From the NCBI GenBank assembly GCA_027345905.1, contig DAIETC010000080.1, positions 1-6,400 of the forward strand: 6,400 nucleotides of DNA, written 5' to 3'. The notes under the pieces are model-generated. The model saw only the letters and a list, made by a program, of their open reading frames with translations. It made no database searches and was not told the origin of the DNA. Position 1 is the first letter of the stretch. Every line of letters begins with the position of its first letter. Both the position numbers and the translations under genes were made by a program. This DNA is from Kineosporiaceae bacterium. Lineage in GTDB: Bacteria; Actinomycetota; Actinomycetes; Actinomycetales; Angustibacteraceae. This document shows positions 1-5,779 of this stretch, in pieces.

Positions 1-499
1 GGCGCTCGCCCGCCGCCAGGGTCTGGCGTGCCCGAGCGCCATCGCGGACGACGAGCGCGGGCGAGCCGTCCCCCAGCTGCCCCAGTGCGGCGAGCGCGGA
101 GGCGGCGGTCGCTCCCCCGCCCAGCACCACGCCGGTCCCCGTCGTCAGCGTGCTCGCCCCCGCACCGGACAGCGCGGCCCGCAGCCCGTGGACGTCGGTG
201 TTGTGACCGGTGGCGCCGGCTGGTCCGAAGATCACCGTATTCACCGCGCCCACGTCGCGCGCGAGGTCGGTGACGTCGTCCAGCAGCGGGCGCACCACCC
301 GCTTCAGGGGCATCGTGAGCGACAGGCCGGCCCATGGGGTCTGGAACACCTCACGCAGGCCAGCGAGGTCGGCCACCTCGATGGCGTCGTAGCGCCAATC
401 CTCCAGGTGCAGCCACGCGTAGGCCGCACGGTGCAGCACCGGGGACAGCGAGTGCGCGATCGGGCTGCCGAGGACGGCGGCGCGATGCCCGCTCAGCAT
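1..499 (-). CDS. aroE: shikimate dehydrogenase (NADP+), N-terminal 166 residues, cut by window edge
   Basis: Reduces 3-dehydroshikimate to shikimate with NADPH in the cytoplasmic shikimate pathway. I translated this frame from the sequence. The shikimate-binding segment GSPIAHSLSP is at residues 11-20 and GLSLTMPLK at 58-66, with K66 as the expected catalytic lysine. GAVNTV follows at 84-89 and NTDVHG at 100-105, with D102 as the partner aspartate. A Rossmann glycine loop LGGGATAAS is at 126-134. The ATG at 499-497 lies inside the end of mltG (ATGCTGA, 7-nt overlap), with AAGGGG directly upstream, and gives the usual short lead-in of about ten residues before the first motif. The family is about 270-290 residues, so the C-terminal part of the nucleotide domain lies beyond the window. 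SLTMPLK instead of NVTxPxK, and a glycine loop ending in Ala, look like the lineage-typical actinobacterial form rather than decay. Paralogues such as quinate/shikimate dehydrogenases cannot be wholly excluded, but the operon context favours AroE. Confidence 0.93.
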   Translation of the reverse strand, partial: MLSGHRAAVLGSPIAHSLSPVLHRAAYAWLHLEDWRYDAIEVADLAGLREVFQTPWAGLSLTMPLKRVVRPLLDDVTDLARDVGAVNTVIFGPAGATGHNTDVHGLRAALSGAGASTLTTGTGVVLGGGATAASALAALGQLGDGSPALVVRDGARARQTLAAGER

Positions 500-1626
500 T
501 GCCCCTTGTGCTGGCGGCACCAGGCCTGGAACTGCGCGACGTTTTGCGCGTGCTGCGCGGACGTGGTGGCGAACTTGGTCTCACCGGTGCTCGGGTCGAC
601 GGTGACGAAGTACAGCCACGGGCCCGCAGCGGGGTGGTAGGCCGCATCGATCGCGGCCTTGCCGGGGTTGCTGATCGGCCCGAGGGGCAGGCCGGGCACC
701 AGGTAGGTGTTGTACGGCGACTTGGTGGCCCGCTCGGCTGGGGTGGTGGTGATGCTGCGCTTGCCGACGGCGTAGCTGACCGTGGAGTCCAGCTGCAGCT
801 TCATCTTGATCTTCAGCCGGTTGTCCAGGGTCCGGGCCACCTTGGCGAAGTCGTCCGGGGAGGCGGCTTCGACCTCGGCGATGCTCGCGATCGTCAGGAT
901 CCGCTCGGCGTCGCGGTCCGGCACCCCGACCTGCGCCAGGACCTTCTTGGTCTGGGCGACCATCGTGGACAGCTGTTGGACGGCGGTCGAGTCCGGCCCG
1001 AACTGGTAGGACGACGGGAAGAGCCAGCCTTCCACCTTGCCTTTCGCCAGTGCCGGGACGCCCAGCGCCGCCGGGTCGCGCAAGGCGGCCGTGTAGTCGC
1101 TGGCCGGGCGCCCGGTCGAGACGGACAGCACCTGCACGATCTGCGCCACCCGCATGCCCTCTCGGATGGTCACCTGCTGGGCCGTGCGCGCGGCCGGGTC
1201 GAGCAGCAGTCCGACGGCGGCGGCGGCGCTCATCTGCCGGCGCAGGGCGTACGTGCCCGGCTGGATCAACGCGGCCTTGGGGTTGGCCGCCACCGCGTCG
1301 ACGAACGCCCCGGGGCTCTTGACGACGCCGGCCTGGGCGAGCACCTGCGCGATGGCGCGGCCGCTGTCGCCCGGGGCGATCGTGACGGTGACCTGCCCCG
1401 ATCCGGGCCCGGTGTAGTCGTCACTGGCCAAGAGCGACAGCACGCTTGGGCGTAGCGCCGTGTAGGCGCCGTAGCCGCCACCGGCCACTAGGGCCAAAGC
1501 GATGAGCAGGGTGAGGGCCCGCCGGCCTCGCCGTCGACGGCGCTGCCGACGCCGCTCGTGCACGTTCACCGGCTCGGCGCGGGCCACCCCGGGCAGCACC
1601 AGGCTCAGGTCGTCGTGATCACGCAT
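493..1626 (-). CDS. mltG: endolytic murein transglycosylase MltG (YceG-like)
   Basis: Membrane-anchored lytic transglycosylase that cleaves nascent glycan strands and so sets peptidoglycan chain length. The 377-residue protein has a cytoplasmic N-terminus with a dense arginine cluster (residues 25-36), one transmembrane segment (about 37-58) and an extracytoplasmic YceG-like domain. Visible family motifs are EGWLFPSSYQF (199-209), ILTIASIAEVEA (243-254) with E251 in the catalytic glutamate position, SPYNTY (303-308) and GLPLGPISNPG (312-322). The region about 77-130 fits the LysM-like subdomain of this family. The only two cysteines are C370 and C377 at the extreme C-terminus. The ATG at 1626-1624 overlaps the ruvX stop by 8 nt (ATGCGTGA), and a GGAGG lies 11 nt upstream inside ruvX, which supports this start. 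The stop overlaps aroE by 7 nt. The length is normal for the family and nothing looks broken. Confidence 0.96.
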   Translation of the reverse strand: MRDHDDLSLVLPGVARAEPVNVHERRRQRRRRRGRRALTLLIALALVAGGGYGAYTALRPSVLSLLASDDYTGPGSGQVTVTIAPGDSGRAIAQVLAQAGVVKSPGAFVDAVAANPKAALIQPGTYALRRQMSAAAAVGLLLDPAARTAQQVTIREGMRVAQIVQVLSVSTGRPASDYTAALRDPAALGVPALAKGKVEGWLFPSSYQFGPDSTAVQQLSTMVAQTKKVLAQVGVPDRDAERILTIASIAEVEAASPDDFAKVARTLDNRLKIKMKLQLDSTVSYAVGKRSITTTPAERATKSPYNTYLVPGLPLGPISNPGKAAIDAAYHPAAGPWLYFVTVDPSTGETKFATTSAQHAQNVAQFQAWCRQHKGQC

Positions 1627-2173
1627 TGGGGTCCAGGCCTCCGGTCACCGTCGCCTGGCCAGGCTGGCCGGGCGCATGCCCCTGCTGCGGGCAGGATACC
1701 GGCTCGACGAGCTCACCCGGCGGACGTCCGCTGGCCCGTTCGGTGTCCAGCGCGTGCTGCAACAGGACGACGGCCGCCGCCTGGTCGACCTTGGCGCGCT
1801 GGGCACGACCCTTGACACCGGACTCCCGAAGGGCCCGCGTGGCCGCCACGGTCGACAGGCGCTCGTCCACCACGCGCACCGGCACCGACACGCTGGCGGC
1901 CAGGGCCTCGGCGTACCGGCGGGCCAGGGCAGCGGCCGGTCCCTCGGCGCCGGACAGCGAGCGGGGCAGCCCCACCAGCACCTCAAGGACGCTTCGCTCG
2001 TTGACCTGCGTCGCGATCTCGCGCAGGTCCGATCCTGCGCCCTGGTCGCAGGCGTCGTCGCGGGCCAGGGTCCGCACCGGAGTGGCGATCAACCCCTCCG
2101 GGTCGCTGGCCGCCAGCCCGACCCGCACCGAGCCCACGTCGACGCCCAGCCGAACGCCTCGGCGCATGCTCAC
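1619..2173 (-). CDS. ruvX: pre-16S rRNA processing nuclease RuvX/YqgF (RNase H-like fold)
   Basis: YqgF-family RNase H-like nuclease, implicated in 5' maturation of 16S rRNA; the older name is putative Holliday junction resolvase. The 184 residues begin with LGVDVGSVRVGLA (9-21, D12 as first acidic metal ligand). EVLVGLPRSLSG follows at 64-75, VDERLSTVAA at 102-111 (E104) and KVDQAAAVVLLQHALD at 128-143 (D130), so the expected acidic triad is intact. From about residue 157 the protein carries a Pro/Gln/Gly-rich tail beyond the usual fold (E. coli YqgF is about 138 residues). The GTG at 2173-2171 shares the GTGA overlap with the alaS stop, indicating stop-start coupling. An ATG two codons later (2167) matches the typical family N-terminus MRRG and is an equally possible start. 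No strong Shine-Dalgarno sequence separates the two. Confidence 0.95.
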   Translation of the reverse strand: MSMRRGVRLGVDVGSVRVGLAASDPEGLIATPVRTLARDDACDQGAGSDLREIATQVNERSVLEVLVGLPRSLSGAEGPAAALARRYAEALAASVSVPVRVVDERLSTVAATRALRESGVKGRAQRAKVDQAAAVVLLQHALDTERASGRPPGELVEPVSCPQQGHAPGQPGQATVTGGLDPNA

Positions 2174-4845
2174 CGGCTCGTGACCCGTTCGCCCACCACG
2201 TGCTCGACCCGCGAAAGCGCCTCGCCGTTGCGGCTGGGGTCGGTGCCACCGCCTTGCGCCACGTCGTCCTTGCCGCCGCCACCGCCACCCAGCACCTCGG
2301 CCGCCGCGCGCACCAGGTCGCCCGCCTTGACCCCCCAGCGGCGCGCCTCGTCATTGGTGGCGACCACCACCAGCGGACGCCCCTTGCTCACCGCCGTCAT
2401 CGCGACCACGGAGGGGACGCCGGAGCCGAGCCGGCCGCGCACGTCCAGGACCAGCGTGCGCAGGTCGTCCCCGTTCACCTCGCCGGCGTCGTGCCCGACG
2501 AAGCGCACCCCGAAAACGTCACGTGCCGACTGGGCGAGGGCGCCGCCGGCGGCGAGCACCTGCGTGCGTCGGGCCCGCTCGATCTCCTTCTCGGCCTCGC
2601 GCAGTCGCTCGAGGATCGAGGCGACCCGGTCCGCCAGCTCGTCGGGGCGCACCTTCAGTGCCTCGGTCAGCTGAGCGACCAGCGCGTGCTCGCGGGCCAA
2701 GAACTGGTACGCGTCGACTCCCACGAGCGCCTCGACGCGGCGCACGCCGGCCCCGATGGACGACTCGCCCAGCAGCGTGACGACGCCCAGCTGGCCGGAG
2801 TGCTGGGCATGGGTGCCACCGCACAGCTCGCGGGCCCAGTCGCCGACCGAGACGACGCGCACCGTGTCGCCGTACTTCTCGCCGAACAGCGCCATCGCGC
2901 CGGCCTGCAGGGCCTGCGCCTGCGTCATGGTCTCGGCACGTACGGGCAGGTCGTCGGCCAGCAGCGCGTTCACCCGCGCCTCGACGTCGCGCAGCACCGA
3001 AGGGGGCACCGCGGCACCCGCGCTGAAGTCGAACCGGAAGCGCCCCGGGCCGTTCTCCGACCCGGCCTGGGTCGCGGTGTCCCCCAACGCTTCGCGGATC
3101 GCCTTGTGCACCATGTGGGTCGCGGTGTGCGCTCTGCTGATCGCCTTGCGCCGTGCCACGTCGACGAGCGCCTGCACCGACTGGCCGACGGTCAGCTCAC
3201 CGCTGATCACCCGGGCACGGTGCACGACAAGGGATCCGAGGGGCTTTTGCACGTCGTCGATCTCGACGAGCAGACCGTCCAGCTCGATCCGGCCCGCGTC
3301 GGCGAGCTGGCCGCCGGCCTCGGCGTAGAACGGTGTGCGGTCGAGAACGATCTCGACCTGTTGCCCCGCAATGGCGCTGGACGTCGGGGCGCCGGCCACC
3401 AGCAGACCGCTGACCCGTGCCTCGCTGACCACCTCGCCGTAGCCGGTGAACTCGACCGCCCGCCCGAGCGAGTCAGCCAGCTCGCGATACGCCGACGTGT
3501 CGACGTGGCCCGACTTCTTGGCGCGCGCGTCGGCCTTGGCCCGGTCGCGCTGCTGGGCCATCAGCCGCCGAAACCCCTCCTCGTCGACGGAGATCCCTTG
3601 CTCTGCGGCCATCTCGAGGGTCAGGTCGATCGGGAACCCGAACGTATCGTGCAGCGCGAACGCCTTGTCGGCGGGCAGCGTTGCCGTCCCGGCGCGTTTC
3701 GCGTCTCGCACCGCGGTGTCCAGGATCGTCGTGCCCGAGGCCAGCGTGCGGCGGAAGGCCTCTTCCTCGGCGTACGCGATCTGGCTGATCCGGGAGAAGT
3801 CTTGTCCGACCTCGGGGTAGGACGCCGTCATCTTGTCCTTGGTCGCCGGGAGCAGCTCGGGCAGCGTGGTGGTGTCGACACCCAGCAGCCGCATGGCCCG
3901 CACCGCGCGACGCAGCAGCCGACGCAGGACGTAGCCGCGCGCCTCGTTGCCCGGGGTGACACCGTCGCCGATGAGCATCAGCGCGCTGCGCACGTGGTCG
4001 GCGACGATCCGCAGCCGGACGTCGTCCGCCTCGTTCGCGCCGTACCGCTTACCGCTCAGCTCGGCGGCGCGCGCGATGACAGGGTAGATCTCGTCGATCT
4101 CGTAGATGTTCTCGACGCCCTGCAACAGGAACGCCATCCGCTCCAGGCCCATACCGGTGTCGATGTTCTGCTGCGGGAGGTCGCGCAGGATCGGGAAGTC
4201 GTCCTTGCCCTCGCCGGCTCCGCGCTCGTACTGCATGAACACGAGGTTCCAGAACTCCAGGTAACGGTCGCCCGCGCCCTCGACGTCCCCCTCGGCGCCG
4301 AACGCGGGACCCCGGTCGATCAGGATCTCGCTGCACGGCCCGCACGGGCCGGGAATCCCCATCGACCAGAAGTTCGACGCCTTGCCCAGCCGGACGACCT
4401 TGTCGTCTGGGAGCCCAGCAATCCGCTTCCAGAGCGCAGCCGACTCGTCGTCGTCCTGGTAGACGGTGACGAGCAGGTCACGTTCGGGCAGGCCGAAGCC
4501 GCCGTCATCCTGGCTGCGGGTGACCAGGTCCCAGGCCATCTCGATCGCCCCGGCCTTGAAGTAGTCGCCGAAGCTGAAGTTGCCGTTCATCTGGAAGAAC
4601 GTGACGTGCCGGGTGGTGCGGCCGACCTCCTCGATGTCGAGCGTACGCAGGCACTTCTGAACGCTGGTCGCCCGCTTGTACGGTGCGGTCTCCTGGCCGA
4701 TGAAATACGGCACGAACGGCACCATGCCGGCGTTGACGAACAGCAGGTTGGGGTCGTCGAACAGCAGCGGCGCGCTCGGGACCACGGTGTGCCCGTTGTC
4801 CTCGAAGAACCGCAACCACCGACGGCGGATCTCGGCCGTCTCCAT
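2170..4845 (-). CDS. alaS: alanine--tRNA ligase
   Basis: Class II synthetase that charges tRNA-Ala with alanine and hydrolyses mischarged Ser/Gly-tRNA-Ala. Starting from the ATG at 4845 it has 891 residues, a full-length bacterial AlaS. In order: METAEIRRRWLRFF start; the class II core with RHVTFFQMNGNFSFGDYF (about 79-96) and GPCGPCSEI (166-174); motif-3 region with DHVRSALMLIGDG and GNEARGYVLRRLLRRAVR (about 283-316); editing-domain zinc site HTATH (H573, H577) and CGGTH (C675, H679); a helical linker rich in charged residues (about 718-760); and a DHHA1-type C-Ala domain with GGGGGGKDDVAQGGG (about 853-867). A GTG at 4854 would add three residues, but it lies inside the ribosome binding site GAAGGGTGA, so the ATG is preferred. 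Nineteen nucleotides separate it from the upstream DUF6167-like gene. The end overlaps ruvX by 4 nt. All key residues are present. Confidence 0.98.
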   Translation of the reverse strand: METAEIRRRWLRFFEDNGHTVVPSAPLLFDDPNLLFVNAGMVPFVPYFIGQETAPYKRATSVQKCLRTLDIEEVGRTTRHVTFFQMNGNFSFGDYFKAGAIEMAWDLVTRSQDDGGFGLPERDLLVTVYQDDDESAALWKRIAGLPDDKVVRLGKASNFWSMGIPGPCGPCSEILIDRGPAFGAEGDVEGAGDRYLEFWNLVFMQYERGAGEGKDDFPILRDLPQQNIDTGMGLERMAFLLQGVENIYEIDEIYPVIARAAELSGKRYGANEADDVRLRIVADHVRSALMLIGDGVTPGNEARGYVLRRLLRRAVRAMRLLGVDTTTLPELLPATKDKMTASYPEVGQDFSRISQIAYAEEEAFRRTLASGTTILDTAVRDAKRAGTATLPADKAFALHDTFGFPIDLTLEMAAEQGISVDEEGFRRLMAQQRDRAKADARAKKSGHVDTSAYRELADSLGRAVEFTGYGEVVSEARVSGLLVAGAPTSSAIAGQQVEIVLDRTPFYAEAGGQLADAGRIELDGLLVEIDDVQKPLGSLVVHRARVISGELTVGQSVQALVDVARRKAISRAHTATHMVHKAIREALGDTATQAGSENGPGRFRFDFSAGAAVPPSVLRDVEARVNALLADDLPVRAETMTQAQALQAGAMALFGEKYGDTVRVVSVGDWARELCGGTHAQHSGQLGVVTLLGESSIGAGVRRVEALVGVDAYQFLAREHALVAQLTEALKVRPDELADRVASILERLREAEKEIERARRTQVLAAGGALAQSARDVFGVRFVGHDAGEVNGDDLRTLVLDVRGRLGSGVPSVVAMTAVSKGRPLVVVATNDEARRWGVKAGDLVRAAAEVLGGGGGGKDDVAQGGGTDPSRNGEALSRVEHVVGERVTSR

Positions 4846-4850
4846 GGGGT

Positions 4851-4859
4851 TCACCCTTC
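4851..4859 (-). promoter_or_regulatory. ribosome binding site deciding the alaS start
   Basis: On the minus strand GAAGGGTGA lies 5 nt before the ATG at 4845, and its GAAGG core (4855-4859) is 9 nt before that ATG. The competing in-frame GTG at 4854 sits within this purine stretch and could not use it. This, together with the METAEIRRRW family N-terminus, places the alaS start at 4845. Confidence 0.7.
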
Positions 4860-4864
4860 GAGTG

Positions 4865-5173
4865 TCAGAACCTTGGCGGACTGTTCGACGGCGGACCGAC
4901 CGGCCGAGGTGAGGTCGGGTGCTCGATCAGCGACTGGGCGACGCCCGCGTCCATGGCGCCCTCGTCGATGCCCAGGGCCAGCCGCAGCTCGGCGTCCCGC
5001 TCGGCCATCGACTCGCGGACGGCGGCCGCGAGTTCGCGCAGCCCCTCACCGAGCCCGCTCAGACCCTGGGCGACACCCTCGGGGGTGTACGCCTTCGCGG
5101 TGCTGGCCAGCTTGCGCATGGCCAGCACCCCCGCAGTGGCGCCCAGGGCGGTCCAGAACAGGCGGCGTACCAC
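4865..5173 (-). CDS. small membrane-associated protein of unknown function, DUF6167-like
   Basis: Protein of 102 residues with no known activity. It starts MVRRLFWTALGATAGVLAM, a short basic N-terminus followed by one hydrophobic segment (about 5-19) that could act as a membrane anchor. It continues with KAYTPEGVAQGLSG and an amphipathic, Ala/Glu/Arg-rich helix (about 36-68, including LRELAAAVRESMAERDAELR) that could form a coiled coil. It ends in a Pro/Ser-rich, probably disordered tail. This layout and the TPE...VREGMAxREAEL-like pattern match, from memory, the actinobacterial DUF6167 family encoded just before alaS. The start is a GTG at 5173-5171, only 2 nt after the DUF948 stop, with a weak G-rich site upstream, so translation is probably coupled. 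Position between DUF948 and alaS suggests a shared envelope-related role with DUF948, but no function can be assigned. The family name rests on recollection of the pattern. Confidence 0.82.
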   Translation of the reverse strand: MVRRLFWTALGATAGVLAMRKLASTAKAYTPEGVAQGLSGLGEGLRELAAAVRESMAERDAELRLALGIDEGAMDAGVAQSLIEHPTSPRPVGPPSNSPPRF

Positions 5174-5175
5174 GG

Positions 5176-5547
5176 TCAGCCCCGTCGCCGGCGTACGCCG
5201 GACTTGCGGCCCGAGAACGCCTGGCGCACACCGTAGGTGAAAGCCGCCACCTTGATCAGGGGCGAGCCCAGCGTGGCCGCGAACAGGGCGGTCAGGGCCG
5301 AGGCGTTCGTGGTGATCTGCTGCACGTTCGTGGTGATGGCCGAGACCCGCTCCAGCTCACCGTTCGTGGTGCTCACCGTGGTCGTCACCTCGCGCAACAG
5401 GGGCAGCGTCTCGGTGGTGACCCCCTGCACCGTTCCGCGCGCGTCGTCGATGAGCCGGCCGAGCTTGAGGATCGGCACGGCCAGCAACGCGACGAGCGCC
5501 ACGAAAGCGACGGCCGCGATGAGCCCGGCGACGTCTGCGAGCGACAT
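5176..5547 (-). CDS. DUF948 family membrane protein of unknown function
   Basis: Protein of 123 residues with no established biochemical role. An N-terminal transmembrane helix (about 5-28, VAGLIAAVAFVALVALLAVP in part) is followed by LKLGRLIDDARGTV and a Thr/Val-rich helical stretch (about 35-82) of the type seen in DUF948 proteins, which often resemble chemotaxis-receptor-like coiled coils. A second moderately hydrophobic segment (about 83-107) and a strongly basic tail (RKSGVRRRRG) end the protein. The ATG at 5547-5545 is chosen because an excellent Shine-Dalgarno sequence lies 8 nt upstream. The frame stays open upstream to 5721, but that extension is Arg/Gly-rich, runs into the inverted repeat and is not credible protein. 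It is the first gene of the alaS run and is followed by the DUF6167-like gene after 2 nt. Both are predicted to be membrane-anchored. Confidence 0.9.
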   Translation of the reverse strand: MSLADVAGLIAAVAFVALVALLAVPILKLGRLIDDARGTVQGVTTETLPLLREVTTTVSTTNGELERVSAITTNVQQITTNASALTALFAATLGSPLIKVAAFTYGVRQAFSGRKSGVRRRRG

Positions 5548-5555
5548 GTCGCGAG

Positions 5556-5564
5556 TCCTCCTCC
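5556..5564 (-). promoter_or_regulatory. strong Shine-Dalgarno site of the DUF948 gene
   Basis: The minus strand reads GGAGGAGGA, with 8 nt before the ATG at 5547. It is the best ribosome binding site in the window and rules out the longer upstream frame as the true start. It marks this gene as the independently translated head of the run. Confidence 0.85.
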
Positions 5565-5604
5565 GGCGGGTGCGTGCGCCCCGGACGATGGCCGCCCTTG
5601 AGGC

Positions 5605-5623
5605 GCTGCCGGTCACCGGCAGC
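5605..5623. promoter_or_regulatory. 19-nt perfect dyad, possible operator in the leader of the alaS run
   Basis: GCTGCCGGT and ACCGGCAGC are perfect 9-bp inverted arms around a single central C (5614). The site lies 58 nt upstream of the DUF948 start codon. One central base is too short for a good RNA hairpin loop without melting the inner pair, so the symmetry fits a DNA site for a dimeric regulator better. No known regulator is recognised, and chance occurrence in GC-rich DNA remains possible. Confidence 0.3.
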
Positions 5624-5652
5624 CCGACGACCATACCCTGCCCCGAGCGCAC

Positions 5653-5698
5653 CCCGCCTGCCTGTGCCCCGCCCCGCCCCCGGCCCGCCCACTCCCCC
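5653..5698 (-). other. G-rich tract with G-quadruplex potential
   Basis: Read on the minus strand, runs of G lie at 5698-5694, 5690-5688, 5686-5684, 5681-5677, 5675-5672 and 5670-5667, separated by only 1-3 nt, and a further GGGG is at 5656-5653. Six closely spaced runs meet the usual pattern for an intramolecular quadruplex in the non-template strand, or in any RNA read through from rarA. The tract lies between the inverted repeat and the DUF948 gene. Much of it may simply reflect noncoding GC richness, and the structure is inferred. Confidence 0.45.
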
Positions 5699-5702
5699 GC
5701 CG

Positions 5703-5762
5703 ACTTGTGACGGCGTGTCAACCTCTCACGCGAACTCGAGGGGTTGACACGCCGTCACAAGT
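5703..5762. terminator. perfect 21-bp inverted repeat after rarA, probable U-less terminator or dispersed palindrome
   Basis: The arms 5703-5723 and 5742-5762 are exact reverse complements. The right arm begins GGTTGACACGCCGTCACAA, and an 18-nt spacer separates the arms. The pairing can continue with CTC (5725-5727) and GAG (5738-5740) after one T/G position, leaving a 10-nt loop. It begins 17 nt downstream of the rarA stop, where a terminator is expected. No T-run follows on either strand, as is common for actinobacterial hairpin terminators. The symmetry would work in both directions. The perfect match over 21 bp, stronger than most terminators need, leaves open a dispersed intergenic palindrome. 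No flanking target duplication is visible. Confidence 0.65.
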
Positions 5763-5779
5763 GGGGAGCGAGGACGGCG

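Noticed and set aside
334..1455. A 373-codon plus-strand open frame opposite mltG and aroE
   Set aside because: The composition is Arg/Gly/Gln-rich without motifs, and it is fully antisense to well-supported MltG and AroE coding sequence.
1626..2674. Overlapping plus-strand open frames opposite ruvX and the end of alaS
   Set aside because: They are low-complexity Arg/Ser/Thr/Pro translations with no motifs, and the minus-strand genes there have intact catalytic residues.
4845..4864. T-box or other aminoacyl-tRNA-synthetase leader element before alaS
   Set aside because: Only 19 nt separate alaS from the upstream gene, too short for a T-box, and the region before DUF948 shows no T-box-like conserved sequence.
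2200..5601. A 1133-codon open frame on the plus strand, antisense to alaS and both DUF genes
   Set aside because: It mirrors the third-position GC bias of the real genes opposite. Its translation is His/Gln/Arg/Asp-rich with no recognisable domain, and it spans three genuine genes and their junctions.
5630..5635. TATGGT on the minus strand as a -10 box for the alaS run
   Set aside because: It fits TAnnnT, but the -35 position reads GGCGGG or AGGCGG and no other support exists, so it was not listed as a promoter.
5548..5721. N-terminal extension of the DUF948 protein to a start at 5721
   Set aside because: The added 58 residues are Arg/Gly-rich and encoded by the G-rich tract and part of the palindrome, while the ATG at 5547 has an ideal Shine-Dalgarno sequence and leads straight into the membrane helix.
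5716..5749. TTGACA in each palindrome arm as promoter -35 elements
   Set aside because: At 16-18 nt downstream on either strand there is no -10-like hexamer (minus strand reads GGGGGA, plus strand AGCGAG), so the match is better explained by the inverted repeat.
5698..5768. Palindrome as a miniature transposable element
   Set aside because: No target-site duplication, no transposase-like terminal sequence and only one copy in the window; a genome search would be needed.
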